49,263 nucleotides of DNA from an uncultured beta proteobacterium. Lineage in GTDB: Bacteria > Pseudomonadota > Gammaproteobacteria > Burkholderiales > SG8-41. This document shows, in pieces, positions 33,090 to 40,510 of this stretch. The stretch covers positions 1-49,263 of the forward strand of contig CAIWNB010000035.1 in the NCBI GenBank assembly GCA_903913965.1, written 5' to 3'. Each line of letters begins with the position of its first letter. Position 1 is the first letter of the stretch. The position numbers and the translations under genes were made by a program. A model generated the notes under the pieces. That model made no database searches and was not told the DNA's origin. It was given only the letters and a program-made list of their open reading frames with translations.

Positions 33090-33149
33090 CGGCGTCCCGT
33101 TTTGATGTCATTGGTAGTGATCGTGTCGGTGGGCGCGCCACCGATCTGT

Positions 33150-34379
33150 TTAACGCCGCGACGTTTCTTCCGGCGCTACCAAGCGATCAACCTTCCACAA
33201 CGACGGAAACCATTTGATCCACAGTGCTGCAACCAGCAGTGTGCCCGCACCCCCGATGACCACCGAAGCCACGCTGCCCAACCAGGCGGCCACCGCGCCT
33301 GACTCGAACTGTCCGAGATGGTTTGAGGTGCCGGTGAATATGGAGTTGACCGCAGCGACGCGGCCGCGCATGCCGTCTGGGGTTTGCAGTTGAACCAGCG
33401 AAGTGCGGATGACTACGCTGACCATGTCGGCAGCCCCCAGCACCATCAAAGCGGCGAACGATAAGGGGAAGGAGCGCGATACACCAAAGACGATGGTGGC
33501 GAGCCCAAACGCGGCAACCGAGGCAAACATGGTGCGTCCGATATGGCGCTCGAGCGGCAGGCGCACCATCAGCAGCGAAATCAACACGGCACCGATGGCT
33601 GGTGCGGTGCGCAGCAGGCCCAGTCCGGTCGGTCCGGCGTCGAGGATGTCGCGCGCGTAGATGGGGAGCAAGGCGGTGGCGCCACCCAGCAGGATGGCGA
33701 ACAAATCGAGTGAGATCGCGCCGAGTATGACCGGCCGGCTGCGGATAAAGGCAATGCCGCCAAACAGCGAAGCGAGCGTCATCGGTTCGCGCGACGGCAG
33801 CGCGGCTTGGGCCAGGCGGATGCTCGACAGAAAAGCACCGGTGCTAAAGAAACACAGTGCAGCGGCCGCATAAGCTGCGACCGGACCGATCAGATAAATC
33901 AGGCCGCCCAGCGCAGGCCCGGCGATGATGGCGGCTTTGCGTACACCGGAATTCCATGCGATGCATTGCGGCAGCTCGCTGCGTTCCACCAGCGTCGGCA
34001 TGAGGGCGCGCAGCGCCGGCTGTTGAAACGCATGTGAAGCGCCGAAGGCGGCGGTGCAGGCGTAGAGGAGTTCAGCGCCCGCGATGCCGCTGAAACTGCC
34101 GCCGGCCAGCACCGCAGTGGCGCCGAATTTGACGCATTGACAGACGGTGGTGATGCGCCGCCGGTCGAAGTTGTCGGCAACATGACCAGCGACGAGGGCG
34201 AGCAGAAACTGTGGCAGGAATTGCGCGAGCCCGATCAGTCCCAGGCTCAACGCACTGTGGGTCAGATCGTAGATCTGCCAGCCGACGGCGACGAGGAAAA
34301 TTTCCTGACCAACGGCGAGCAAGACCTCGGCGATCCAGTAACGCGTGAACGCGGCATTACCCGGCGGCCTGTATCCCAT
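33150..34379 (-). CDS. MFS transporter (EntS/MFS_3-like)
   Basis: The 409-residue membrane protein shows about 12 hydrophobic segments and the MFS_3 pattern: YWIAEVLLAVGQEIFLVAVG at TM1, GHVADNFDRRRI as the loop 2-3 motif, PALRALMPTLVERSELPQ and RGRVAAVNSIFTGTSNHLGQ late in the chain. Relatives include enterobactin exporter EntS and other small-molecule exporters; the substrate is unknown. ATG 34379 is used; a TTG directly before it would add one residue. It is divergent from nothing close and converges on the terminator at 33064. Confidence 0.9.
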   Translation of the reverse strand: MGYRPPGNAAFTRYWIAEVLLAVGQEIFLVAVGWQIYDLTHSALSLGLIGLAQFLPQFLLALVAGHVADNFDRRRITTVCQCVKFGATAVLAGGSFSGIAGAELLYACTAAFGASHAFQQPALRALMPTLVERSELPQCIAWNSGVRKAAIIAGPALGGLIYLIGPVAAYAAAALCFFSTGAFLSSIRLAQAALPSREPMTLASLFGGIAFIRSRPVILGAISLDLFAILLGGATALLPIYARDILDAGPTGLGLLRTAPAIGAVLISLLMVRLPLERHIGRTMFASVAAFGLATIVFGVSRSFPLSFAALMVLGAADMVSVVIRTSLVQLQTPDGMRGRVAAVNSIFTGTSNHLGQFESGAVAAWLGSVASVVIGGAGTLLVAALWIKWFPSLWKVDRLVAPEETSRR

Positions 34380-34532
34380 CAAACGCGATCAACCATGCGG
34401 CGGTCTGAGCGCGCTGACCAACGCGGCGCGTTCTTTCGTGGTCAGGTGGATGATCGAGCCGCAGCCGTCCATAACGCTTTGTCTGGTCATCGTGGTGGCC
34501 CGTTTCAGGCGGGGGTAGCGCACGCGCGCACC

Positions 34533-35462
34533 CTATTCCAGACCGTAGAGGAATTGGGCGTTTTTCCAGGCCACTTTTTCCGCAGTGCCGGGCGTCAGAT
34601 TGGCGAGCAGGCCGCTGCGTATGCTGCGTGCGGTGCTCTCGTAATCAGCCCAGTTGTAGACGTCGTCGATGCCGGCAAGAAAGCGCTCTGGATAGTCTTC
34701 GATCAAGCGCTTCCAATCACCGTTCAGACGGCTGGCATCGAAAATCATGCGCTGCATCATGCGCGGTTTGAGCTGCGGCGGGCTGCGATAAGACAAGTCG
34801 CAAAAAATATTCGGATTGTTTTGCAGCACTTCACGAATCTCGGCGGGCGGGGCGAGCACACCGCAATGAGAAAGGATCAGCCGCGCTTCGCGATTGGAGG
34901 CCGCCAGCGACAGCAGTTCGCGCGCGGTGTCACCACTCCACTCGGCGTGTACGTTGAGCGGCCGCTGATATTTGCCGGCCAGGTCGAACAACGCTTTGAG
35001 CGTCGGCGCGTCGCCGCGTATCTTGTGATAGACGCGCTCGTTTGCCGCGCTATTGAGTGTGTTGACGTGGATTTCACCGATCGCCCGTGCGCCGCGCTCG
35101 CGCAAATCGGTTTCGATCGCTGTCAGGCGCGCTTTGAACGCCGGACTGTCAGCGTTCTCAAGGGCCGCCACACCGCCATCCTGTTTGAGCGAAAGCCACT
35201 GCGTTTGCCCGGTGGTGCGGATATAGCGCGGACCAAGTGCCGTGGCTACTTCTTCGTTGCGCTGTGGCCCACCGAGCGCGGCGGCGCCGCCAGCGGCGCG
35301 TATGCCATGGCGGTCCATTGCCTGCAGTAATTCGGCGGTGTCCATATAAGGCATGACGTGGAAATGCGCGTCGATCAAAGGTAGCACTGGTTCGGCGCTG
35401 AGCGCGCCGCCACTAGATACGCCGCAGACAAGAATGGCCGCGTGTAAAAGTTTGTTGCGCAT
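34533..35462 (-). CDS. Exported amidohydrolase-superfamily (amidohydrolase_2-like) protein
   Basis: The 309-residue protein starts MRNKLLHAAILVCGVSSGGA with a signal peptide ending near LSA before EPVLP. A TIM-barrel metal site is readable: LIDAHFHVMPY (H-x-H), GEIHVN, PLNVHAEWSG, LILSHCGVLAP and LAGIDDVYNWADY (Asp). These correspond to the ligands of the PF04909-type hydrolases and decarboxylases. Export to the periplasm is unusual for this group. The AroQ-like gene lies upstream on the same strand 37 bp away. The reaction is not predictable. Confidence 0.85.
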   Translation of the reverse strand: MRNKLLHAAILVCGVSSGGALSAEPVLPLIDAHFHVMPYMDTAELLQAMDRHGIRAAGGAAALGGPQRNEEVATALGPRYIRTTGQTQWLSLKQDGGVAALENADSPAFKARLTAIETDLRERGARAIGEIHVNTLNSAANERVYHKIRGDAPTLKALFDLAGKYQRPLNVHAEWSGDTARELLSLAASNREARLILSHCGVLAPPAEIREVLQNNPNIFCDLSYRSPPQLKPRMMQRMIFDASRLNGDWKRLIEDYPERFLAGIDDVYNWADYESTARSIRSGLLANLTPGTAEKVAWKNAQFLYGLE

Positions 35463-35499
35463 AAGGGGCTGCTGCTTTCGTTAAAGGCTGCTGTAAAAA

Positions 35500-35937
35500 T
35501 CAGTGTGCGGCGAGGATGTCCTGCAGTCCGCGCATGGCGAGGTAATAGCCAAAGAGGCCAAAGCCGGTGACCACGCCCCGAGTGGCGCGAGCGACCTCGG
35601 AGTCGCGGCCGCGCCGGGCCGGGTTTGAGATGTGTAGCTCGATCACCGGGAATTTCACCTGTGCGATCGCCGCTACCAACGCTGGATAACCGGTGGTGTA
35701 GCCGGCCGGATTAATGATTGCCGCAGCGATATCGCCGGCATCAAAGGCAGCGTAAAACTTGTTGATGACCTCACCCTCAATGTTGGAGTGAAAGATCTCG
35801 ACGTCATAGCCCAGTTCCTTCGCATAGCGGCGGATATGTTCGTCGTACTCCGGCAGCAGCATCTTGCCGAATACTTCGATCTGCGATTTGCCGCGCATAT
35901 TCATGCCGGCGCCGTGAATTACCAGGAGTTTTGGCAT
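35500..35937 (-). CDS. AroQ (type II dehydroquinase)-like protein with changed active site
   Basis: The 145-residue product matches the type II 3-dehydroquinate dehydratase fold throughout: KLLVIHGAGMNMRG, INPAGYTTGYPALVAAI, VIELHISNPARRGRD and GVVTGFGLFGYYLAMRGL. Compared with AroQ, the loop holding the catalytic Arg and Tyr (R-E-P-x-x-Y-G) reads SQIEVFG, so Tyr is Phe and Arg is Ser, while the Asn of INP and the His of ELHISN are kept. Loss of the catalytic Tyr argues against normal dehydroquinase activity. AAGGACTGGCA precedes the ATG. It probably forms a unit with the exported amidohydrolase. Confidence 0.82.
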   Translation of the reverse strand: MPKLLVIHGAGMNMRGKSQIEVFGKMLLPEYDEHIRRYAKELGYDVEIFHSNIEGEVINKFYAAFDAGDIAAAIINPAGYTTGYPALVAAIAQVKFPVIELHISNPARRGRDSEVARATRGVVTGFGLFGYYLAMRGLQDILAAH

Positions 35938-36159
35938 TGCCAGTCCTTTGTGCGATGAGTTGTTTTAGCAGGGAGAGTGTCGAGCCGCCGAGTTTACAGA
36001 AGCGCGCCAGCCAGCGCGATGTTTTCAGCCGTCCTTGTGCGTGTCTGCGGGTTCACCACCGCAGGCGCAGTTAACACCGGCACAGCCGGCGAACGCACAG
36101 CTTCGCATGCGATTAGAATAACGGCTCGCATTTTTAAAACCATTTTCGGAGAGAACACT

Positions 36160-37041
36160 ATGAAGCATCGCGTCGGAATCGTCGGTGTCGGGTTGATGGG
36201 TGGCTGGCTGGCGCGGCATCTGCTGGCAGCGGGTTATTCGGTGATTGCGCATGACCTTGATCCGGCCAAGGTCGATACACTGGTGGAGGCTGGGGCCAAA
36301 AAAGTCGCTTCGCCTGATCAAATCGCAGCACAGGTTGATGTCATCATCCTCTCGCTGCCCAATTCAAAAATCGTCGATGACGTGGTGCGTAATTCGCTGA
36401 AGCTGTTTGAGACCGGACGCAAGGGCCTCATTCTGTTGGACGCCTCGACCGCCGACCCGATGCAATCGAAGGCACTCGCCGCCGAGCTCGAGGCGAAGGG
36501 CGTGGAGATGGCCGATTGCACGATCAGCGGCACCAGTGCGATGGCCAAAGTCAAAGACACGGTCTTCATGTTCGGCGGCAAAAAAGAAATTTACGACGCG
36601 GTGGTGCCGTTGTTTGAAGCGATGGGCCGCGAATGGGTTTACATGGGTGCGCATGGCAATGGCGCGACGATCAAGCTGGTCGTCAACCTTGTACTCGCGC
36701 TCAATCGCATGGCGCTGGCCGAAGGCCTGACGCTGGCGAAGAAGGCCGGCCTTGATGCGGCCCAGACGCTGGAGGTGTTGAAAAAATCTGCGGCCGGTTC
36801 GAAGTGTATGGATCAGAAGGGCAAGTACATGGTCGAGGAGAACTACCTGCCGCCGATCGGCCACCTGGGCATTCACTACAAGGACGTGCGTCTGATGCTG
36901 GCCCTTGGTGCGAGTCTCGACTGCCCGCTGCCGCTGCTGGCAATCAACGCGCAGGCGCTCGCTTCGCAGATGTCCAAAGGGCGCGGCGACTGGGACAGCT
37001 CGGCGGTCATGCAGTTCTACAAGGAACTGGCTAACCTTTAG
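36160..37041 (+). CDS. 3-hydroxyisobutyrate dehydrogenase-like NAD(P) oxidoreductase
   Basis: The 293-residue protein has the beta-hydroxyacid dehydrogenase plan: RVGIVGVGLMGGWLARHLLA (G-x-G-x-M-G), the substrate-loop segment DCTISGTSAMAKVKDT (in place of D-x-P-V-S-G-G) and GNGATIKLVVNLVLALNRMA with the catalytic Lys. Family enzymes oxidise beta-hydroxyacids such as 3-hydroxyisobutyrate or tartronate semialdehyde. The altered S-G-T-S loop suggests another acid. ATG 36160 follows CGGAGAGAACACT; a 61-codon upstream extension lacks domain features. The gene is alone on the plus strand before the methyltransferase-fold gene. Confidence 0.88.
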   Translation: MKHRVGIVGVGLMGGWLARHLLAAGYSVIAHDLDPAKVDTLVEAGAKKVASPDQIAAQVDVIILSLPNSKIVDDVVRNSLKLFETGRKGLILLDASTADPMQSKALAAELEAKGVEMADCTISGTSAMAKVKDTVFMFGGKKEIYDAVVPLFEAMGREWVYMGAHGNGATIKLVVNLVLALNRMALAEGLTLAKKAGLDAAQTLEVLKKSAAGSKCMDQKGKYMVEENYLPPIGHLGIHYKDVRLMLALGASLDCPLPLLAINAQALASQMSKGRGDWDSSAVMQFYKELANL

Positions 37042-37146
37042 TCCTTTGGCGGCTGGTTCTGGCGCGGTCGTGCAAATGCGCCAGGGACCGGCTACGCGAT
37101 ACTGCAATCACCGCCGCCTGTGGCGGCTTGAACGGATCATTTTCTG

Positions 37147-37797
37147 ATGGGACTGCTCAAGTCATTCCTTGGTTTTCATCTGCAACCGCGCGCAGCGGTG
37201 GAGGCCGAAGCGAACGACGTATTGCCGACGCGTGAACGGCAGATTCTTGACTGGGTGGATCAAGGTATGCCGGTGCCGCCGCCCCATGTTGTCAAACAGG
37301 CGGTAGTGCTGGCTTATGCCCAACGCTTCGGCACCGCTACGCTAGTGGAAACAGGCACTTATTTCGGCGCGATGGTCGAGGCCATGCACGACCACTTCGA
37401 ACATATTTATTCAATCGAGCTCAGCGAGGCTTTGTTTGCCCGCGCGCAGGCGCGTTTTCACGGACTGCCTGGCATTACACTGATTCAGGGTGACAGCGCG
37501 CGCGAGATCGCGAGGGTGCTACCGCAATTGAAGGTGCCAGCCTTGTTCTGGCTCGACGGTCATTGGTCGGACGGCGTGACTGCGCGCGGTGATACCAATA
37601 CGCCGGTGCGCGAGGAACTCGCAGCCATTCTGGGCGCCGCTGATTTGTCGCATGTCATTTTGATTGATGACGCACGTGAATTCGGCGTTGATCCCTCTTA
37701 TCCGACGATTGAAGAGCTGCGCCAAATGGTGGCTGCGCAGCGACCGCATCTGCGGCTGTCGGTAGACGTGGACATCATACGTATCCATCCCGCTTGA
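37147..37797 (+). CDS. Class I SAM-methyltransferase-fold protein
   Basis: The 216-residue protein contains a Rossmann-like core: TLVETGTYFGAMVEAMHDHF (motif I position, E-T-G-T-x-x-G), IYSIELSEALFARAQARF (motif II acidic end), ITLIQGDSAREIARVLP (G-D-S) and ALFWLDGHWSDG followed by HVILIDDAREFG. The ETGT start is found in a group of uncharacterised methyltransferase-like proteins near glycan or secondary-metabolite genes. No target can be assigned. It lies 105 bp after the hydroxyacid dehydrogenase gene. Confidence 0.75.
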   Translation: MGLLKSFLGFHLQPRAAVEAEANDVLPTRERQILDWVDQGMPVPPPHVVKQAVVLAYAQRFGTATLVETGTYFGAMVEAMHDHFEHIYSIELSEALFARAQARFHGLPGITLIQGDSAREIARVLPQLKVPALFWLDGHWSDGVTARGDTNTPVREELAAILGAADLSHVILIDDAREFGVDPSYPTIEELRQMVAAQRPHLRLSVDVDIIRIHPA

Positions 37798-38051
37798 TCC
37801 ATACGCACGGTAATTTGACCGGCCGCTCCGCGGAGTGGTGAGTGCCTGGATGCAGCGCGTTTTAGACTGGCGGTCTTACTAATATCAGACCGGTCTGAAC
37901 GATGTCGTCTGTTGCAGAAAATAAAACATTCACCATAACGCCTGTCTTCGTTTCGATACTCGGCCATGATATGAATCAAGTGTGCGTCGACGGTGTTTGT
38001 TAAAATCGTCTGCGCTATGCAAACCCCTTTCAGCATCGACCCGACGCCGCG

Positions 38052-39281
38052 ATGAGCGCGGCACCCCGTGCCTTGCCGGTCACAGGTTTGTCGCGTGATG
38101 CTGCGACCACCGTCTCGCTGGTTTTTCTGTGCAATTGCGTCAATGCGTTGTCGGTTGGCGGCATTGCGCTGTTTCTGCCGCTGATACGCGGTGACCTGAA
38201 CATCAGTTTTACGCAGGCCGGGATGTTGTCGGTGGCGGCTACCGCGACCTATGCGCTTGGCCAGATTCCTGCAGGTTTTCTGACCGACCGTTTCGGGCCG
38301 AAGCGGCTCTTCTTTATCGGTGTGACCGGTTCGACTGCGTTCATGTTGCAATTCGGCATGGTGGCCAGCTTTGAGCACGCATTGATCAACCAGATGCTCG
38401 CCGGTATTTTTCGTGCGTTCATGTTTGCACCGGGCTTGACGTTGCTGGCGTCGTGGTTTCCACCCGAACGGCGCGCCACAGCGATGGGCCTTTATATTGC
38501 CGGTAATTTTACCGGCAACATTATCCTCTCGCTGATCGGTCCGCTGATGGTGGTGTCGCATACCTGGCGCTTTCCCTTCATGGTGTTTTCGCTGGCCGGT
38601 ATCTCAACGGCCGTATTGTTTTTGATGTTCGCCAAAGAGCCGGTGCGCCACGCCTCGCGTGATCCGATCAAGCTGCATGACCTCCTGGAGCTGCGGCGTC
38701 ACCCCATCATCTGGCTGACGAGTGCGCTGCAAATCATCCGTATGGGGCCGGTGGTCGGCATCAGTTTTTGGCTACCGTCTTTTCTGGTGGCTGATCGCGG
38801 ACTCACCCTGCAAACAGCTGGTCTGGTGACAGCGATGGGCGCGGCACTCAGTGCACCGTCCAATGCGCTGGGCGGTTACGTTTCCGATCGCTTGAATAAT
38901 CCGCCGCTGGTGATCGGTGGCGCTCTGGCCATCCTCGCTACTACCGCCCTCCTGCTCGCGCAAATCCAGTCGCTGCCACTATTGCTGGTGGTGATTGCGG
39001 TGAATTCAATCTTCGCGCAGTTTTATTTCGGCCCGCTGTTCCTCGTGCCGGTCGAGGTACTCGGGCAGCGTACTGCGGGTATTGTTACCGGTTTTTGCAA
39101 TTTGTTTGCAAACATCGGTTCGGTAGCGTTTGCCTATGCGCTCGGCGTGATCAAGGACCGCACCGGTTCGTTTGCCTGGGGTTTTGGTGCGATCTGCATT
39201 TCATGTCTGATCGGTATTGGCTTGAGCTTCGTACTGGCGGGTATGCGCCGCCGCGGGCTCGAGACCAAGGTGGCGCGCTGA
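38052..39281 (+). CDS. MFS transporter (organic-anion/nitrate-like)
   Basis: The 409-residue protein has about 12 membrane segments. MFS motif A appears as GFLTDRFGPKRLFF (loop 2-3) and a second copy-like loop as GGYVSDRLNNPP. RAFMFAPGLTLLASWFPPERRATAMG and YIAGNFTGNIILSLIGP match the TM4-TM5 region of anion:cation symporters and related carriers. It begins with about 20 hydrophilic residues. The ribosome-binding site is weak. It could move organic acids, but the substrate is unknown. A 254-bp region without a supported gene precedes it. Confidence 0.9.
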   Translation: MSAAPRALPVTGLSRDAATTVSLVFLCNCVNALSVGGIALFLPLIRGDLNISFTQAGMLSVAATATYALGQIPAGFLTDRFGPKRLFFIGVTGSTAFMLQFGMVASFEHALINQMLAGIFRAFMFAPGLTLLASWFPPERRATAMGLYIAGNFTGNIILSLIGPLMVVSHTWRFPFMVFSLAGISTAVLFLMFAKEPVRHASRDPIKLHDLLELRRHPIIWLTSALQIIRMGPVVGISFWLPSFLVADRGLTLQTAGLVTAMGAALSAPSNALGGYVSDRLNNPPLVIGGALAILATTALLLAQIQSLPLLLVVIAVNSIFAQFYFGPLFLVPVEVLGQRTAGIVTGFCNLFANIGSVAFAYALGVIKDRTGSFAWGFGAICISCLIGIGLSFVLAGMRRRGLETKVAR

Positions 39282-39587
39282 GTTATAGGCGGCAAGAGCA
39301 AGGGTTATTCGAAACCCTGGTCGTCACAGCTGCCGTCTAAAAGCAAGCGGGCCTGACGCCGGGATACGGCGTTACACCGGCCCCGCCGGAAATTGGAGGG
39401 GCGCTATTAATGCGTATGCCGGTTTTTTTCGATGGGCTCTTTTTCCAACGGCGTAGAAATAGAGCTACGCACCTTTGCTCGTGGTTTTGCCGAAATACGC
39501 TTGAGGAGGCGGTGCGCTGAAGACGATGCCGGCTGAAGTGCTGGTTCGGTGGCTCTTTCAGAGGCGGCACACTAGAATCAGCGCATT
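39282..39587. other. Intergenic region without supported gene
   Basis: About 306 bp between the MFS gene and the DUF3301 gene. A small hairpin, AGGGTT (39301-39306) with AACCCT (39313-39318), follows the MFS stop without a T-run. No convincing short gene, promoter or RNA was seen. Confidence 0.5.
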
Positions 39588-39920
39588 ATGTCCTTTATCG
39601 AAATCAGCGTGCTGGTGGTTTTCTCGGCCTTGGGCTGGCTGTGGCTCGACAGTCTCAAGGCGCGCGAGATTGCGGTGACCGCCGCGCGTAACGCCTGTGC
39701 TGCTGACGGCTACCTGTTGCTGGATGACACCGTGGCGATTGCATCGCTGAAACCGGCGCGAAACGACGAGGGTCGGCTGCTTCTGCAACGCAGCTATGAT
39801 TTTGAATACAGCGATACTGGCGACAACCGGATTGCCGGTGGCATTTTGCTGCTGGGCCACCGCGTCATCATGCTAAATATTGGTTCGCGCGAGGGCAGCA
39901 ACGTTTACACGCTGCATTAA
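39588..39920 (+). CDS. DUF3301 family protein
   Basis: The 110-residue protein opens MSFIEISVLVVFSALGWLWL, a single N-terminal membrane segment, and then the DUF3301 pattern DSLKAREIAVTAARNACAAD with LLLDDTVAI, LLLQRSYDFEYSDTGDNR and GGILLLGHRVIMLN. The family is common in beta- and gammaproteobacteria and has no established function; it is probably an inner-membrane protein with its C-terminal part in the cytoplasm. It converges on the gene ending at 39945. Confidence 0.87.
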   Translation: MSFIEISVLVVFSALGWLWLDSLKAREIAVTAARNACAADGYLLLDDTVAIASLKPARNDEGRLLLQRSYDFEYSDTGDNRIAGGILLLGHRVIMLNIGSREGSNVYTLH

Positions 39921-39944
39921 TACTGCGCCGCAGTGGCAGCACTT

Positions 39945-40460
39945 TCAGTGCAGACGTGTTTTTGTCGCAGGGGTAGTGTCAGTTGGCGCCGCTACAGGCA
40001 CACCCGCCGGTGCGATCAGCCATTTGGCGTCGGTCTGCAAGCGGTCAAGAAGCACGCCGACCTGTTGCGCCAGATGATGCGCAAAACGCAGGTTCACATT
40101 GCTGCCGTTGGCGGTGCCCAGATCGACCGAGATACCGTGTTCAAACGGCGTGATGCCCAACTTGACGACGAGCACCGGCGCCTCTCCCAACGGAAAGCTG
40201 CTGCCTGGTTGAAAGCTGTCATCGAGTTTGGTTTGTTGCGCGACGGCTTGTTGTTCGAATTCGTGGACGGTTTGTGCCACTTGCGGTGGAAACTTGGTGG
40301 CGACCGCGCGGGCCGCCAGCGTACGGTTGGCGGCGAGCAGGCGCGCAGTCACCGGACGCGTCAGCCAGAAACGGAATTCCTGGCCTTCGTCGGTGCTGAC
40401 CCGCAGCAGGATACGGTCTTCGGCTGGCACGTAGCCGCCATTGAGTTGTTTGATTCCCAT
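39945..40460 (-). CDS. Conserved hypothetical protein
   Basis: The 171-residue cytoplasmic protein begins MGIKQLNGGYVPAEDRILLR and continues with RVSTDEGQEFRFWLTRPVTA, a helical, Gln-rich middle, then LVVKLGITPFEHGISVDLGT and NVNLRFAHHLAQQVGVLLDR, ending in an Ala/Pro/Thr-rich tail. It looks like two small alpha/beta halves. I do not recognise a named family. The ribosome-binding site is weak. It is convergent with the DUF3301 gene and lies 50 bp after the selenoprotein gene on the same strand. Confidence 0.75.
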   Translation of the reverse strand: MGIKQLNGGYVPAEDRILLRVSTDEGQEFRFWLTRPVTARLLAANRTLAARAVATKFPPQVAQTVHEFEQQAVAQQTKLDDSFQPGSSFPLGEAPVLVVKLGITPFEHGISVDLGTANGSNVNLRFAHHLAQQVGVLLDRLQTDAKWLIAPAGVPVAAPTDTTPATKTRLH

Positions 40461-40510
40461 GTGATTATTTTACCGCGTGATCGCCCGCGTCCGTATGCAT
40501 GCGGCGCGCC

